Below, one piece after another: positions 15,977-24,155 of a stretch of 64,000 nt of DNA. The notes under the pieces are model-generated. The model ran no database searches, was not told the DNA's origin, and worked only from the letters and a program-made list of their open reading frames with translations. Every line of letters starts with the position of its first letter. Position 1 is the stretch's first letter. The DNA lies in the NCBI RefSeq assembly GCF_020297055.1, contig NZ_JAIXCQ010000001.1, positions 124,001-188,000 of the forward strand, written 5' to 3'. The position numbers and the translations under genes are program-made. Source of the DNA: Isoptericola luteus. GTDB lineage: Bacteria; Actinomycetota; Actinomycetes; Actinomycetales; Cellulomonadaceae.

Positions 15977-17227
15977 ATGACCGCAGGGCCCCCCGCACGC
16001 CGTCGCGCTTTCTGGGTCGGCCTCACCGGACTGGGACTGGTGATGCTGCTCGGAGCGTCCGGAGGCTGGAGGGCCTCGCTGATGCTGGCGCTGCTCTACG
16101 TGGCGCTCAGTGCCGGCTGGGGAATCGTCACGGCGCGCACGTGGTGGGGACGAATGCCGCGCGGGCGTGCCGCTGCTCTTGGCAGCGGCGCGCTCGCCGT
16201 GGTGCTGGTCGTGGCCGTCGCGGGCGGAGCGACGTCGTCGGACGACGATTCCGGCGCCGTCGCCCCAGAGCGCGGCCAGGTGTCCTCCGAGGTGACGGGC
16301 AGCGCTTCGACGGACATCGAGCAGGCCGAGCCGTCGCCGTCCCGCGAGCCCGCCGAGGAACCCGAGGTCGACGAGGCCGACGACGACCCCGCCGACGGGA
16401 CCCCCGAGGCGGAGCCCGGTACGGCGCTCGCGGCGGTCGCGCTCCTCGACGTCAAGGGCCGCGCTCCGAAGACGGGCTACGACCGCGACGAGTTCGGCCC
16501 GGCCTGGGCCGACGTCGACCACAACGGGTGCGACACCCGCAACGACGTCCTGCGCCGTGACCTCGACGACATCACCACCCGCGCCGGGACGCACGGGTGC
16601 ATCGTGCTCACCGGCACGTTCGACGAGCCGTACTCGGGCGAGAGCGTCGACTTCCGGCGCGGCAACACCACGTCGTCGGCGGTGCAGATCGACCACCTGG
16701 TGGCGCTCTCGGACGCGTGGCAGAAGGGCGCGCAGCAGCTCTCCGCGGGCGAGCGCAGGCTGCTCGCCAACGACCCGCTGAACCTGCTCGCGTCCGACGG
16801 ACCGCTCAACATGAGCAAGGGTGACGGCGACGCCGCGACCTGGTTGCCGCCGAACAAGGCGTTCCGCTGCACGTACGTGGCGCGGCAGGTCGCGGTGAAG
16901 GTCTCCTACGACCTGTGGGTCACCGCGGCGGAGCGCGACGCGATGGCGGACGTGCTGTCCGCGTGCCCCGACGAGAAGCTGCCCACGGGCGACGCGACGG
17001 TGGCCGCGGCTGCGCTCCTGCCTGACACCGCCACGACCGAGGAACCGGCCACGGAACCGGCACCCACCTCGGCGCCCGCCTCGGAGCCCGCCGGCGCCCA
17101 GGACGCGTCCGTCTCCTACGCCAACTGCACGGCCGTGCGTGACGCCGGCGCGGCACCGATCCGCCGCGGAGACCCGGGCTACTCCACCAAGCTCGACCGC
17201 GACGGCGACGGGGTGGGCTGCGAGTGA
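15977..17227 (+). CDS. Membrane-tethered DUF1524 (HNH-type) nuclease with excalibur domain
   Basis: 416 residues. Three hydrophobic segments (about 12-30, 33-52, 66-84) anchor the protein; an acidic Ser/Glu linker follows (about 86-150). Residues about 155-325 form a DUF1524 nuclease domain with QIDHLVALSDAW (His240) and NDPLNLLASDGPLN, the betaBetaAlpha-metal signature of this family. A Thr/Pro linker leads to a C-terminal excalibur calcium-binding motif (DRDGDGVGCE). The active part should face outward and degrade extracellular DNA for nutrition, competence or defence. Ribosome site CGGAGGAACG before ATG 15977. Confidence 0.85.
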   Translation: MTAGPPARRRAFWVGLTGLGLVMLLGASGGWRASLMLALLYVALSAGWGIVTARTWWGRMPRGRAAALGSGALAVVLVVAVAGGATSSDDDSGAVAPERGQVSSEVTGSASTDIEQAEPSPSREPAEEPEVDEADDDPADGTPEAEPGTALAAVALLDVKGRAPKTGYDRDEFGPAWADVDHNGCDTRNDVLRRDLDDITTRAGTHGCIVLTGTFDEPYSGESVDFRRGNTTSSAVQIDHLVALSDAWQKGAQQLSAGERRLLANDPLNLLASDGPLNMSKGDGDAATWLPPNKAFRCTYVARQVAVKVSYDLWVTAAERDAMADVLSACPDEKLPTGDATVAAAALLPDTATTEEPATEPAPTSAPASEPAGAQDASVSYANCTAVRDAGAAPIRRGDPGYSTKLDRDGDGVGCE

Positions 17228-17267
17228 CGACCGTGCGACGCTGACCCCCATGAACCACAGGAGTCAC

Positions 17268-17753
17268 GTGAGCACCGAGGACAGGGCCGCCGCGCAGTCG
17301 CTGGTCGCCGAGATCGAGGAGCAGGAGCGCGATCTCGTGCTACCGCGGTTCACTCACGACGACGCGTGGCGGCTCGGCTGCCTGCTCGTCGAGCTCGCCA
17401 CCGAGCGGGCGCTGCCGGTGGCGATCGACGTCCGCAAGGGGCCGCAGCAGGTGTTCCACGCGGGGCTCGAGGGCAGCACGGCGGACAACGACTCGTGGAT
17501 CGCTCGCAAGGTGCGCGTCGTGGAGCGGTTCGGTGCGTCGTCGTTCCTCGTGGGGCAGCGGTCCCGCGCCCGCGGCCTGGAGTTCAACGAGCAGCACGAG
17601 CTCGCGCTGCAGGAGTACGCCGCGCACGGCGGCGCGTTCCCGGTGCGGGTCGACGGCGTGGGGATCGTCGGCGTGGTCACGGTGTCCGGCCTGCCGCAGG
17701 CCGACGACCACGCGCTCGTCGTCGAGGGGCTGCGCGCGTTCGCCGGGCGGTGA
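17268..17753 (+). CDS. UPF0303 / HbpS-like family protein
   Basis: 161 residues, cytoplasmic. The sequence (RLGCLLVELATERALPVAIDV, RARGLEFNEQHELALQEYAAHGGAFPVRV) fits the UPF0303/GlcG-HbpS fold, a small alpha/beta family linked to heme binding or degradation and to redox sensing. The exact role is unproven. Start GTG 17268 has AGGAG five bases upstream; ATG 17250 in the same frame is the alternative. The gene lies 40 bp after the nuclease gene on the same strand. Confidence 0.8.
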   Translation: MSTEDRAAAQSLVAEIEEQERDLVLPRFTHDDAWRLGCLLVELATERALPVAIDVRKGPQQVFHAGLEGSTADNDSWIARKVRVVERFGASSFLVGQRSRARGLEFNEQHELALQEYAAHGGAFPVRVDGVGIVGVVTVSGLPQADDHALVVEGLRAFAGR

Positions 17754-17790
17754 GCGACGCCGGACGGCGCGGCCGGGCCCTGATCGCGCC

Positions 17791-17830
17791 GTGACGGCGC
17801 GCTCGCTACCGTGACGGCGCGCTCGCTACC
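17791..17830. repeat. 20-bp tandem duplication that copies a -10 element
   Basis: Two identical 20-bp units, gtgacggcgcgctcgctacc, at 17791-17810 and 17811-17830, followed by a partial third (gtgagcgcg). Each unit with its following GT creates a TACCGT box; the second one is 6 nt before GTG 17839. Confidence 0.9.
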
Positions 17831-17838
17831 GTGAGCGC

Positions 17839-19329
17839 GTGACCGCCCTGCTCCTGACCGACGCCCGCCTGGCCGGGCGCCCTGCCGTGCCCGTGGACGT
17901 GCTGCTCGACGACGGTCGTGTCGTCGCGGTGGCACCCGCCGGGGCGCGCGGGCGGCCCGCCGTCGTCGCCGCCGAGCGGGTCGACCTCGGCGGGCGCACG
18001 GTGGTCCCCGGCCTGTGGGACGCGCACACGCACCTGACGCAGTGGGCGCTGGTGCGCCACCGGCTCGACGTGTCGTGGGCGACCAGCGCGGCGCACGCCG
18101 CCGACCTGGTGCGCGACCGGCTGGACCGCGCGGCGGCCCCGACGGGCGGCCAGCCGCTGGTCGGCTACGGCTTCCGGTGGGCGACCTGGCCGGACGAGCC
18201 GACGGCGGCGCTGCTCGACGTGGTCGCGGGGGACGTGCCCGTCGTCCTGCTGTCGGGGGACCTGCACAGCGCGTGGGTCTCGACCGCGGGGCTGCGGTTC
18301 CTCGGCCTCGGCGACCACCCGACCGGGCTGCTCCGCGAGGAGGAGTGGATGGCCGCGAGCCCGCGCATCGTGACGCTCGACGACGGCGTGGCCGACGCGC
18401 TGGTCGCGGACGCCGCGCGCGCCGCGGCCGCCCGGGGGGTCGTCGGCGTCGTCGACTTCGAGGTCGAGGACAACCTCACCGCGTGGCGCCGCCGCGTGGC
18501 GGGCGGCTGGGACGGGCTGCGCGTGCGGGCCGGGGTGTGGGAGCAGCACCTGGACGCCGTGCTCGACGCGGGCCTGCGTGACGGCGACCCCCTGGTGGCG
18601 GGGACGGACCTGGTGCGCCAGGGGCCGCTCAAGGTCATCAGCGACGGCTCGCTCAACACCCTCACGGCGTACTGCTTCGACGCGTACCACGGGCACGCCG
18701 GCCCGGGCGCGCACGGCATCCTCAACAGCCCCACCGACCATCTGGCGCCGCTCATGGCCCGCGCCGCCGCGGGCGGGCTGCGGTGTGCGATCCACGCCAT
18801 CGGGGACCGCGCGAACGCGCTGGCCCTCGACGCCTTCGAGGCGTCCGGGGCGCGTGGGTCGGTGGAGCACGCGCAGCTGGTGCGCCGCGACGACGTCGCG
18901 CGGTTCGCGGCGCTGGGCGTGACGGCGAGCGTGCAGCCGGAGCACGCGATGGACGACCGCGACGTCGCCGAGGAGCTGTGGCCGGGCCGGACGGAGCGCG
19001 CGTTCCCGCTGGCGGAGCTCCGTGCCGCCGGGGTCTGCCTGACGCTCGGCTCCGACGCCCCGGTCGCGCCGCTGGACCCGTGGGTGGCGATCTCGTCCGC
19101 GGTCACGCGGTCGCGCGACGGTCGGGAGCCCTGGCACCCCGAGCAGCGCATTGACGCGCGCACCGCCCTGGAGGCGTCCGTCGACGGAAGGTCCCTCGCC
19201 CTGCGGGCCGGCGCCCCGGCCGACCTCGCCGTCCTCGGCGCCGACCCGCTGGCTCCCGGGGCCGACCTGCGGGCGATGCCCGTGGCCGGGACGCTCGTCG
19301 CCGGCCGCTGGACCCACCACGCCCTGTAG
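17839..19329 (+). CDS. Amidohydrolase family protein, YtcJ type
   Basis: 496 residues, cytoplasmic. Small beta domain (about 1-55), then the metal-dependent barrel: DAHTH (61-65) supplies the first metal ligands, HAIGDRAN a later His, and LGSDAP the catalytic Asp; the C-terminal beta strands close the sandwich (PADLAVLGADPL). This is the amidohydrolase-3/YtcJ group, which hydrolyses N-substituted amides; the substrate is unknown. Start GTG 17839 fits a leaderless transcript from TACCGT (17827-17832), which lies in the tandem duplication. Confidence 0.88.
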   Translation: MTALLLTDARLAGRPAVPVDVLLDDGRVVAVAPAGARGRPAVVAAERVDLGGRTVVPGLWDAHTHLTQWALVRHRLDVSWATSAAHAADLVRDRLDRAAAPTGGQPLVGYGFRWATWPDEPTAALLDVVAGDVPVVLLSGDLHSAWVSTAGLRFLGLGDHPTGLLREEEWMAASPRIVTLDDGVADALVADAARAAAARGVVGVVDFEVEDNLTAWRRRVAGGWDGLRVRAGVWEQHLDAVLDAGLRDGDPLVAGTDLVRQGPLKVISDGSLNTLTAYCFDAYHGHAGPGAHGILNSPTDHLAPLMARAAAGGLRCAIHAIGDRANALALDAFEASGARGSVEHAQLVRRDDVARFAALGVTASVQPEHAMDDRDVAEELWPGRTERAFPLAELRAAGVCLTLGSDAPVAPLDPWVAISSAVTRSRDGREPWHPEQRIDARTALEASVDGRSLALRAGAPADLAVLGADPLAPGADLRAMPVAGTLVAGRWTHHAL

Positions 19330-19358
19330 GCGGGCGCGCCCAGCGGCCGGCGACCGGC

Positions 19359-21011
19359 TCAGCCGCGCAGCTCGGCGACCTCGGCCAGCAGGGCGTCGCG
19401 CTGCACCTCGTCGTCGACGTGCCGCTCGATCAGCCGCTCGAGCCGGTCCCACCGCTCGTGCTTGAGGGCCACGAAGATCTGCACGGCCTGACCGGTGGAC
19501 AGGTCCAGCTCCGCGAGACCGGTGAGCACTCCCGGCGTCGGCGCGGGCTCCTCGGTGCCCTGCTCCTGCGCGGCCTTCCACCCCTCGTACTCCCCGGCAC
19601 GGTTGGTGATGACGCCCTCGACGCCGAGGTCGGCGAGCTCCGCCCAGTCGGCGGGGGAGTCGACGGTCCACACGAAGACGCCGATGCCGGCCCCGTTGAG
19701 GTCCTCGACCACGGACGGGCGGGTGCGCAGGGCCGCGGCCGACGGGTTGTAGTAGTCGGCGTGCAGCGCGCGCGCCGTCGCGACCGGGTCGGCGTCGAGC
19801 GTGCCGCGCAGCAGCCCGAGCGGGATCTGCGGTGCCCTGTCGTGCGCGTACCGCAGGACGTTCTCGTCGAACGACTGCACGACGACGCGGTCCTCGAGGC
19901 CCGCCTCCGCGATCATGTCGATCACGCGGTCCACCTCGGCCCGGGTCTCCGGCCCCTTGATCTCCAGCAGCAGGTCGGAGGCGCCGGTGTCCATGAGGTC
20001 GAGGATCTGCGCGAACGTCGGCGCGGGCTGCGTCGCGAACGCCGGGGAGAAGAACGACCCCGCCTCGAGGCTCGTGAAGTAGCTCGACTGCAACCGCGCG
20101 ACGTCGCCGGTGCCGTTCGTCGTGCGGTCCACCGTCTGGTCGTGCATGACGACGGGAACGCCGTCCGCCGTGGTGTGCACGTCGATCTCGACGAGCTCGG
20201 CCCCGGTCCTCATCGCTGCCGCGTAGGCGGCCAGGGAGTTCTCCGGGGTGACGGACGAGTAGCCACGGTGCGCGGCCGTCACGGGCAGGTCACCCGGGGC
20301 GTTGACGACGGGCTTCGGCTCGATCTGGGTGACGACGACGTCGTCGATGCTCACCCGCGCGCCGTCGGCAGAGAAGCCGAGGACGCCGTCGTCGGAGCGC
20401 CCGATCCGGCCCTCGAGGACCTCGGTGCCCTCGTACACCCAGGTGACGTCGCGGCCCTGCACCTCGATCGCCACGGCCACGTCGTCCCCGACGCCGGCGT
20501 CCGACGGTGCCGCGCCGGTGTGTGGCACGCTCCACGTGTTCGCGGAGGTGCGCTCGGCGATCTCGACGCCGTTGCTGGCCGTCGACGTCGTCCGCATCGC
20601 GGCCTGCCACCAGGGGACGTCGCCGGAGGGGTCGATGTCGAGGATCGGCGCCAGCCAGCGGGTGGAGTTGTTGACGGCGTCGAACCGGACGGTCGCCTCG
20701 AGGCGGTAGTTCTCCAGGTGCGGGCCGAAGACGATGCGCCCGATGGACGCGGGCTCGCCCACGAGACGCCCGTCCTGCACGGCCCAGTCGCCGGAGACGG
20801 CGGTCCAGCCGTCGGGCAGCGCGCCGTCCGCGACGTCGTCGAAGTCCTGGGAGTAGACGACGTCGCCCGGGTCGGCGGACGCGTAGGGGGTGGCGACCGT
20901 CGTGGCGACGAGTGCTGCGGCGGTGACGGCCGCGGCGATCGTGACGGTGTGCGCGGGGGAGATCGTGCGGCTCCCGGGGGGAGCGAGCAGGGCACGGCGT
21001 CGTGCGGACAT
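19359..21011 (-). CDS. Secreted glycerophosphodiester phosphodiesterase with LamG-like N-terminal domain
   Basis: 550 residues. Signal peptide 1-46, cut near YASA-DP. Residues about 50-220 form a concanavalin/LamG-like beta domain (YSQDFDDVADGALPDGW). Residues about 232-480 form the GDPD barrel: HRGYSSVTPENS and EIDVHTTADGVPVVMHD contain the catalytic His pair and the metal ligands. A C-terminal helical tail of about 60 residues (ERWDRLERLIERHVDDE) follows a Pro/Glu linker. It should hydrolyse glycerophosphodiesters or teichoic-acid-like polymers outside the cell. Ribosome site AGAGAGGAAC before ATG 21011. Confidence 0.9.
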   Translation of the reverse strand: MSARRRALLAPPGSRTISPAHTVTIAAAVTAAALVATTVATPYASADPGDVVYSQDFDDVADGALPDGWTAVSGDWAVQDGRLVGEPASIGRIVFGPHLENYRLEATVRFDAVNNSTRWLAPILDIDPSGDVPWWQAAMRTTSTASNGVEIAERTSANTWSVPHTGAAPSDAGVGDDVAVAIEVQGRDVTWVYEGTEVLEGRIGRSDDGVLGFSADGARVSIDDVVVTQIEPKPVVNAPGDLPVTAAHRGYSSVTPENSLAAYAAAMRTGAELVEIDVHTTADGVPVVMHDQTVDRTTNGTGDVARLQSSYFTSLEAGSFFSPAFATQPAPTFAQILDLMDTGASDLLLEIKGPETRAEVDRVIDMIAEAGLEDRVVVQSFDENVLRYAHDRAPQIPLGLLRGTLDADPVATARALHADYYNPSAAALRTRPSVVEDLNGAGIGVFVWTVDSPADWAELADLGVEGVITNRAGEYEGWKAAQEQGTEEPAPTPGVLTGLAELDLSTGQAVQIFVALKHERWDRLERLIERHVDDEVQRDALLAEVAELRG

Positions 21012-21139
21012 GACGTTCCTCTCTGGCGTGACGGGTGGTCCCGTCGACGCTAGGACGCGGGTCTTCCGGTCGCCGGGCGAGCGGGTGGAGCGCCGATGAC
21101 GGGCCGACGAACTTCCGGTGCCGGTGCGAGACTGCTGCG

Positions 21140-21487
21140 ATGGACCACACCAGCGACGACGCCGCGCGGCGGCTGCGGTTGCGGCTGGCCGACGTCGAGG
21201 CACGGTTCGCGGCCCAGCGGTCCACCGTCGACGGCATCGTGGAGGCCGCCCGCGACTCCAACGCCGACGACGAGCACGACCCGGAGGGCGCGACCCTCGC
21301 CTGGGAGCGGCAGCAGGCGGCGGCGCTCGCCGACGGTGCCGACGCGGAACGACGTGAGCTCCTGGCCGCGCTGGACCGCGTCGCCGCCGGGACCTACGGC
21401 GTGTGCGAGGCGTGCGGGCGGCCCATCCCCGCTGCGCGGCTCGAGGCCCGGCCTGCCGCCACCCGCTGCGTCGAGCATGCCCGCTGA
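21140..21487 (+). CDS. DksA/TraR-type zinc-finger protein
   Basis: 115 residues: a coiled-coil N-terminal region (about 5-80) with a D-x-x-D acid tip region (ADDEHDPE) and a C-terminal zinc finger CEACGR...TRCVEH. The spacing is C-x2-C-x17-C-x2-H, so the fourth canonical Cys is His. Proteins of this family bind the RNA polymerase secondary channel; RbpA/DksA-like roles in actinobacteria are poorly known. ATG 21140 is chosen because the upstream frame overlaps the GDPD promoter region. Divergent from the GDPD gene. Confidence 0.85.
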   Translation: MDHTSDDAARRLRLRLADVEARFAAQRSTVDGIVEAARDSNADDEHDPEGATLAWERQQAAALADGADAERRELLAALDRVAAGTYGVCEACGRPIPAARLEARPAATRCVEHAR

Positions 21488-21503
21488 CGATGCGGTCGCT
21501 GCC

Positions 21504-21575
21504 GATCAACGCGGCACTTTGAGATCGGTGCGGCAGTTCGGACTGCCGTACTGATCACGAACTGCCGCGCTGATC
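21504..21575. repeat. Double inverted array of four 19-bp units
   Basis: Two direct units start with gatc at 21504 and 21523 (gatcaacgcggcactttga, gatcggtgcggcagttcgg). Two more occur in inverted orientation and end in gatc at 21556 and 21575. The inner arms gcggcagttcg/cgaactgccgc pair perfectly. It lies between two plus-strand genes and could be a terminator or a regulator-binding array. Confidence 0.8.
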
Positions 21576-21628
21576 GCCCCGCGGGGACGTGAACCGCCGG
21601 ACGCGGCGTGTCGTGGCAGCATGACGGC

Positions 21629-22264
21629 GTGCGCGTGGAGCCGGTGACCCCCGACGGCGTCGTGGCGCACGTCGTCGAGCGCGTGCTCGCCCTCGGCGCG
21701 GCGGACGACGGCGCCCGGCCGGTGCGCGTGCTGGTGGACGGCCACCCGTCGACGCGGCCGGAGGAGCTCGCGGACGCGCTGACCGAGCCGCTGCGCGCGG
21801 CGGGCCGGCCCACGGCCCGCGTGCGGACGCTCGACTTCCTGCGGCCCGCGTCGCTGCGCCTCGAGCGTGGACGCCGGGACCCGGACGCGCTGCTGGAGGA
21901 ACGGATCGACGTCGGCGGCCTCAACCGCGAGGTGCTCACGGGCATCGTGCGGCGGGGACGCTGGCTGCCCACGCTGCGCGACCCGGACACCAGCCGCTCG
22001 ACGCGGGCCGGCTATGTCGCTGCCGCACCGGGCACGGTCGTCGTGGTCGACGGGTCGCTCGCCCTGGGGGCGGGGCTCGACGTCGACCTCACCGTGCACC
22101 TGGCCCTGCAGCCCGCCACGGAGACGCGGCGCACCCCGCTCGACGACGCGTGGACGCTCGCCGCGTACGGGCGCTACCGGCGCGAGGTGCGGCCGGATCG
22201 ACGGGCCGACGTCGTCGTCCGGTGCGACCACCCGGACCGCCCGGCGCTGGTGCTGCCGGGCTGA
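21629..22264 (+). CDS. Uridine-kinase-like P-loop protein with degenerate Walker A
   Basis: 211 residues. The layout matches the small actinobacterial uridine kinase-like proteins: an early strand VRVLVDGHPSTRPEELADAL, RTLDFLRPASLRLERGR, and a mid-protein strand TVVVVDGSLALGAGL. However, where GxxGxGKS is expected the sequence reads GHPSTRPEEL, with no Lys or following Ser/Thr for phosphate binding. It may be a non-catalytic relative. Start GTG 21629 lies about 20 codon-frames downstream of the 19-bp repeat array. Convergent with the VOC gene, with only 12 bp between stops. Confidence 0.6.
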   Translation: MRVEPVTPDGVVAHVVERVLALGAADDGARPVRVLVDGHPSTRPEELADALTEPLRAAGRPTARVRTLDFLRPASLRLERGRRDPDALLEERIDVGGLNREVLTGIVRRGRWLPTLRDPDTSRSTRAGYVAAAPGTVVVVDGSLALGAGLDVDLTVHLALQPATETRRTPLDDAWTLAAYGRYRREVRPDRRADVVVRCDHPDRPALVLPG

Positions 22265-22276
22265 GGTGGGCAGCTC

Positions 22277-23026
22277 TCAGGACGTGCAGAGGCAGAACGG
22301 GTGCCCCGCCGGGTCGGCGAACACCCGGAACGTGTCCTCGTTCCCGGGCAGGCGGGTCGCCCCGGCGTCGAGCGCGGCGGCCTCCGCCACGTCGAGGCCC
22401 TCCTCGCCGATCACGAGGTCGAGGTGCACCTGCTGGGGGAACGCGGGGTCCGGCCACCGGGGCGCGGTGTACCCCTCCACCTGCTGGAACAGCAGGGCCC
22501 TCTGGCCGCCGAGCATCGCCGTCCCGTCGGAGTCGTGGACGACCGGCTCGCCGAGCAGCCGTGACCAGAACGCCGCGGCCGCGGAGGCGTCCGGGACGTC
22601 GAACGTCACTCCCATGACGGTCAGGCCGTCGTTGTCCGGCGCGTGGCACAGGTCGAACGGGTGGCCGGCCGGGTCGGCCAGGGTGGTCCAGCCCGGGTTC
22701 TCGCGGAGCACGGTGGCGCCCAGGGCGACGGCGCGGGTGGTGGCCGCCGCGACGTCGGGCACCCGCAGGTCCAGGTGCAGCTGCTGCGGGTGGTCCTGCC
22801 CGGGCCACTGCGGCGGCACGAGGTCCGGGGCGGGCTGGAAGTCGAGGCCCCACCCGTCGGGGGTGACCACCGAGACCCAGTCGTCGGCCGCCCTGTCGAC
22901 CGTGCCACCGGTGAGCTCGCGCCAGAAGCGCGCGGCGGCGTGATGGTCCGGGGCGTCGAAGACCACGGCGCCCAGGGCGGCGACCCGTGAGTCGGAGCCG
23001 TGGGGAACGGTGCGTTCGTCGGACAT
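22277..23026 (-). CDS. Two-domain VOC (glyoxalase/bleomycin-resistance fold) protein
   Basis: 249 residues made of two VOC modules (about 14-125 and 134-247). Each has the typical ends DPAGHPFDLC and DPAGHPFCLC and histidines at HLDLRV and HLDLVI. Cytoplasmic. VOC proteins act as glyoxalases, dioxygenases or drug-binding resistance proteins; the substrate cannot be told. The start at 23026 is preceded by GAAGGAGAC. The 228-bp gap to the next gene (23027-23254) shows no recognisable feature apart from that gene's ribosome site. Confidence 0.87.
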   Translation of the reverse strand: MSDERTVPHGSDSRVAALGAVVFDAPDHHAAARFWRELTGGTVDRAADDWVSVVTPDGWGLDFQPAPDLVPPQWPGQDHPQQLHLDLRVPDVAAATTRAVALGATVLRENPGWTTLADPAGHPFDLCHAPDNDGLTVMGVTFDVPDASAAAAFWSRLLGEPVVHDSDGTAMLGGQRALLFQQVEGYTAPRWPDPAFPQQVHLDLVIGEEGLDVAEAAALDAGATRLPGNEDTFRVFADPAGHPFCLCTS

Positions 23027-23254
23027 GGTCGTCTCCTTCGTGACGTCAACAGTGGGCCGGTTCTCAGCCTGGCCCCAGCCACCGACGCTCGCTCCGATGG
23101 TGAGCAGGAGGAGACGGGGTCATCGTCGAGGAAGGTCATGAAGCGGCCGCCCAGGGAGCGCAGCGCAGGCTCGGCGCAGGCCCGTGGACCGGCTTGCCGC
23201 GACGCGCTCCGTCCGTCCGTCCGTCTCGGCGGGCGCGGATCGGAGGTACCACCC

Positions 23255-24155
23255 ATGAGTGACACATCCTTCACCTCGGGGACCGGCACCACGCCCTCGG
23301 CAAGGTCGGCTCAGGAGGCGTCGACCGGCCCGGGCGAGCGGGCCGGGACCGGTGCGACGAACGATTCAGGCGGCGCCCGCGAGCGGGCCTCGCAGACGGC
23401 GTCCCAGGCGACCGACGCCGGACGCGACCTGGCCCACGAGGCCAAGGAGCGGGCGGGCGACGTCGCGCACGAGGCGGGCGAGCGGGCTCGTGACCTGCTC
23501 GGAGACGTGCGGTCGGGGCTGTCGTCGCAGGCCGGCTCGCAGCAGGAGCGACTCGCCTCGGGCCTGCACCACCTGGGTGCGGAGCTGTCCGACATGAGCG
23601 GGGCGAGCGAGGACCCGGGCTACGCGACCGACCTGGCGCAGCGCGGCTCCGACGTCGCGCACCGGCTGGGCGAGTGGTTCGAGCAGCGGGAGCCCGGTGA
23701 CGTCCTGCACGAGGTCGAGGACTTCGCCCGCCGCCGGCCGGGGGCGTTCATCGCGATCGCCGCCGGTGCCGGACTCCTCGTCGGGCGCCTGCTGCGCGGG
23801 GCGAAGGACGCCGACGGCGGCTCGTCCCAGCACTCCCACGACGCCCCGCGCTCCCAGAGCCCGGCGTCGCACAGGGCGCCGTCGCCGAGCACGCCCTCCG
23901 TGGGCCCGTCGACGCAGGGTGCGTCGTCCGGCGCCTTACTCCACCGCCGGTGCGCCGCCGCAGCCGCCGTCGTTGCCGCCGTCGCGGCCGTCGTCCCCGC
24001 CGCCGTCACAGCCGCCGTCGCCCCCTGCGTCGGCGCCCGGCGTCGCGTCGCCGCAGACCCCGCCGTCTCCGGGGCCGTCCGTCCCGCCGGACCAGGGCCG
24101 GCCGGGGAACCCGTCCACGAACCCGGGTGGTGGGGCACATGGCTACGGTTCCTGA
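23255..24155 (+). CDS. Helical membrane-anchored envelope/stress protein, probably frameshifted
   Basis: About 300 residues if read with one frame change. Residues 1-55 are disordered. Residues 55-120 are an amphipathic LEA/YtxH-like helix (repeats of ERAGDVAHEAGERARD). A membrane segment follows (about 168-184, AFIAIAAGAGLLVGRL), then a polar tail. Near 23936-23945 the ATG frame turns into an Ala/Arg-rich reading that overlaps the next gene by 445 bp, while the +1 frame continues as a Pro/Ser-rich tail (YSTAGAPPQPPSLPPS) ending at 24155, 17 bp past the next start. A single extra T near the rare TTA codon would explain this. Ribosome site CGGAGG before ATG 23255. First of three co-oriented envelope genes. 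Confidence 0.6.
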
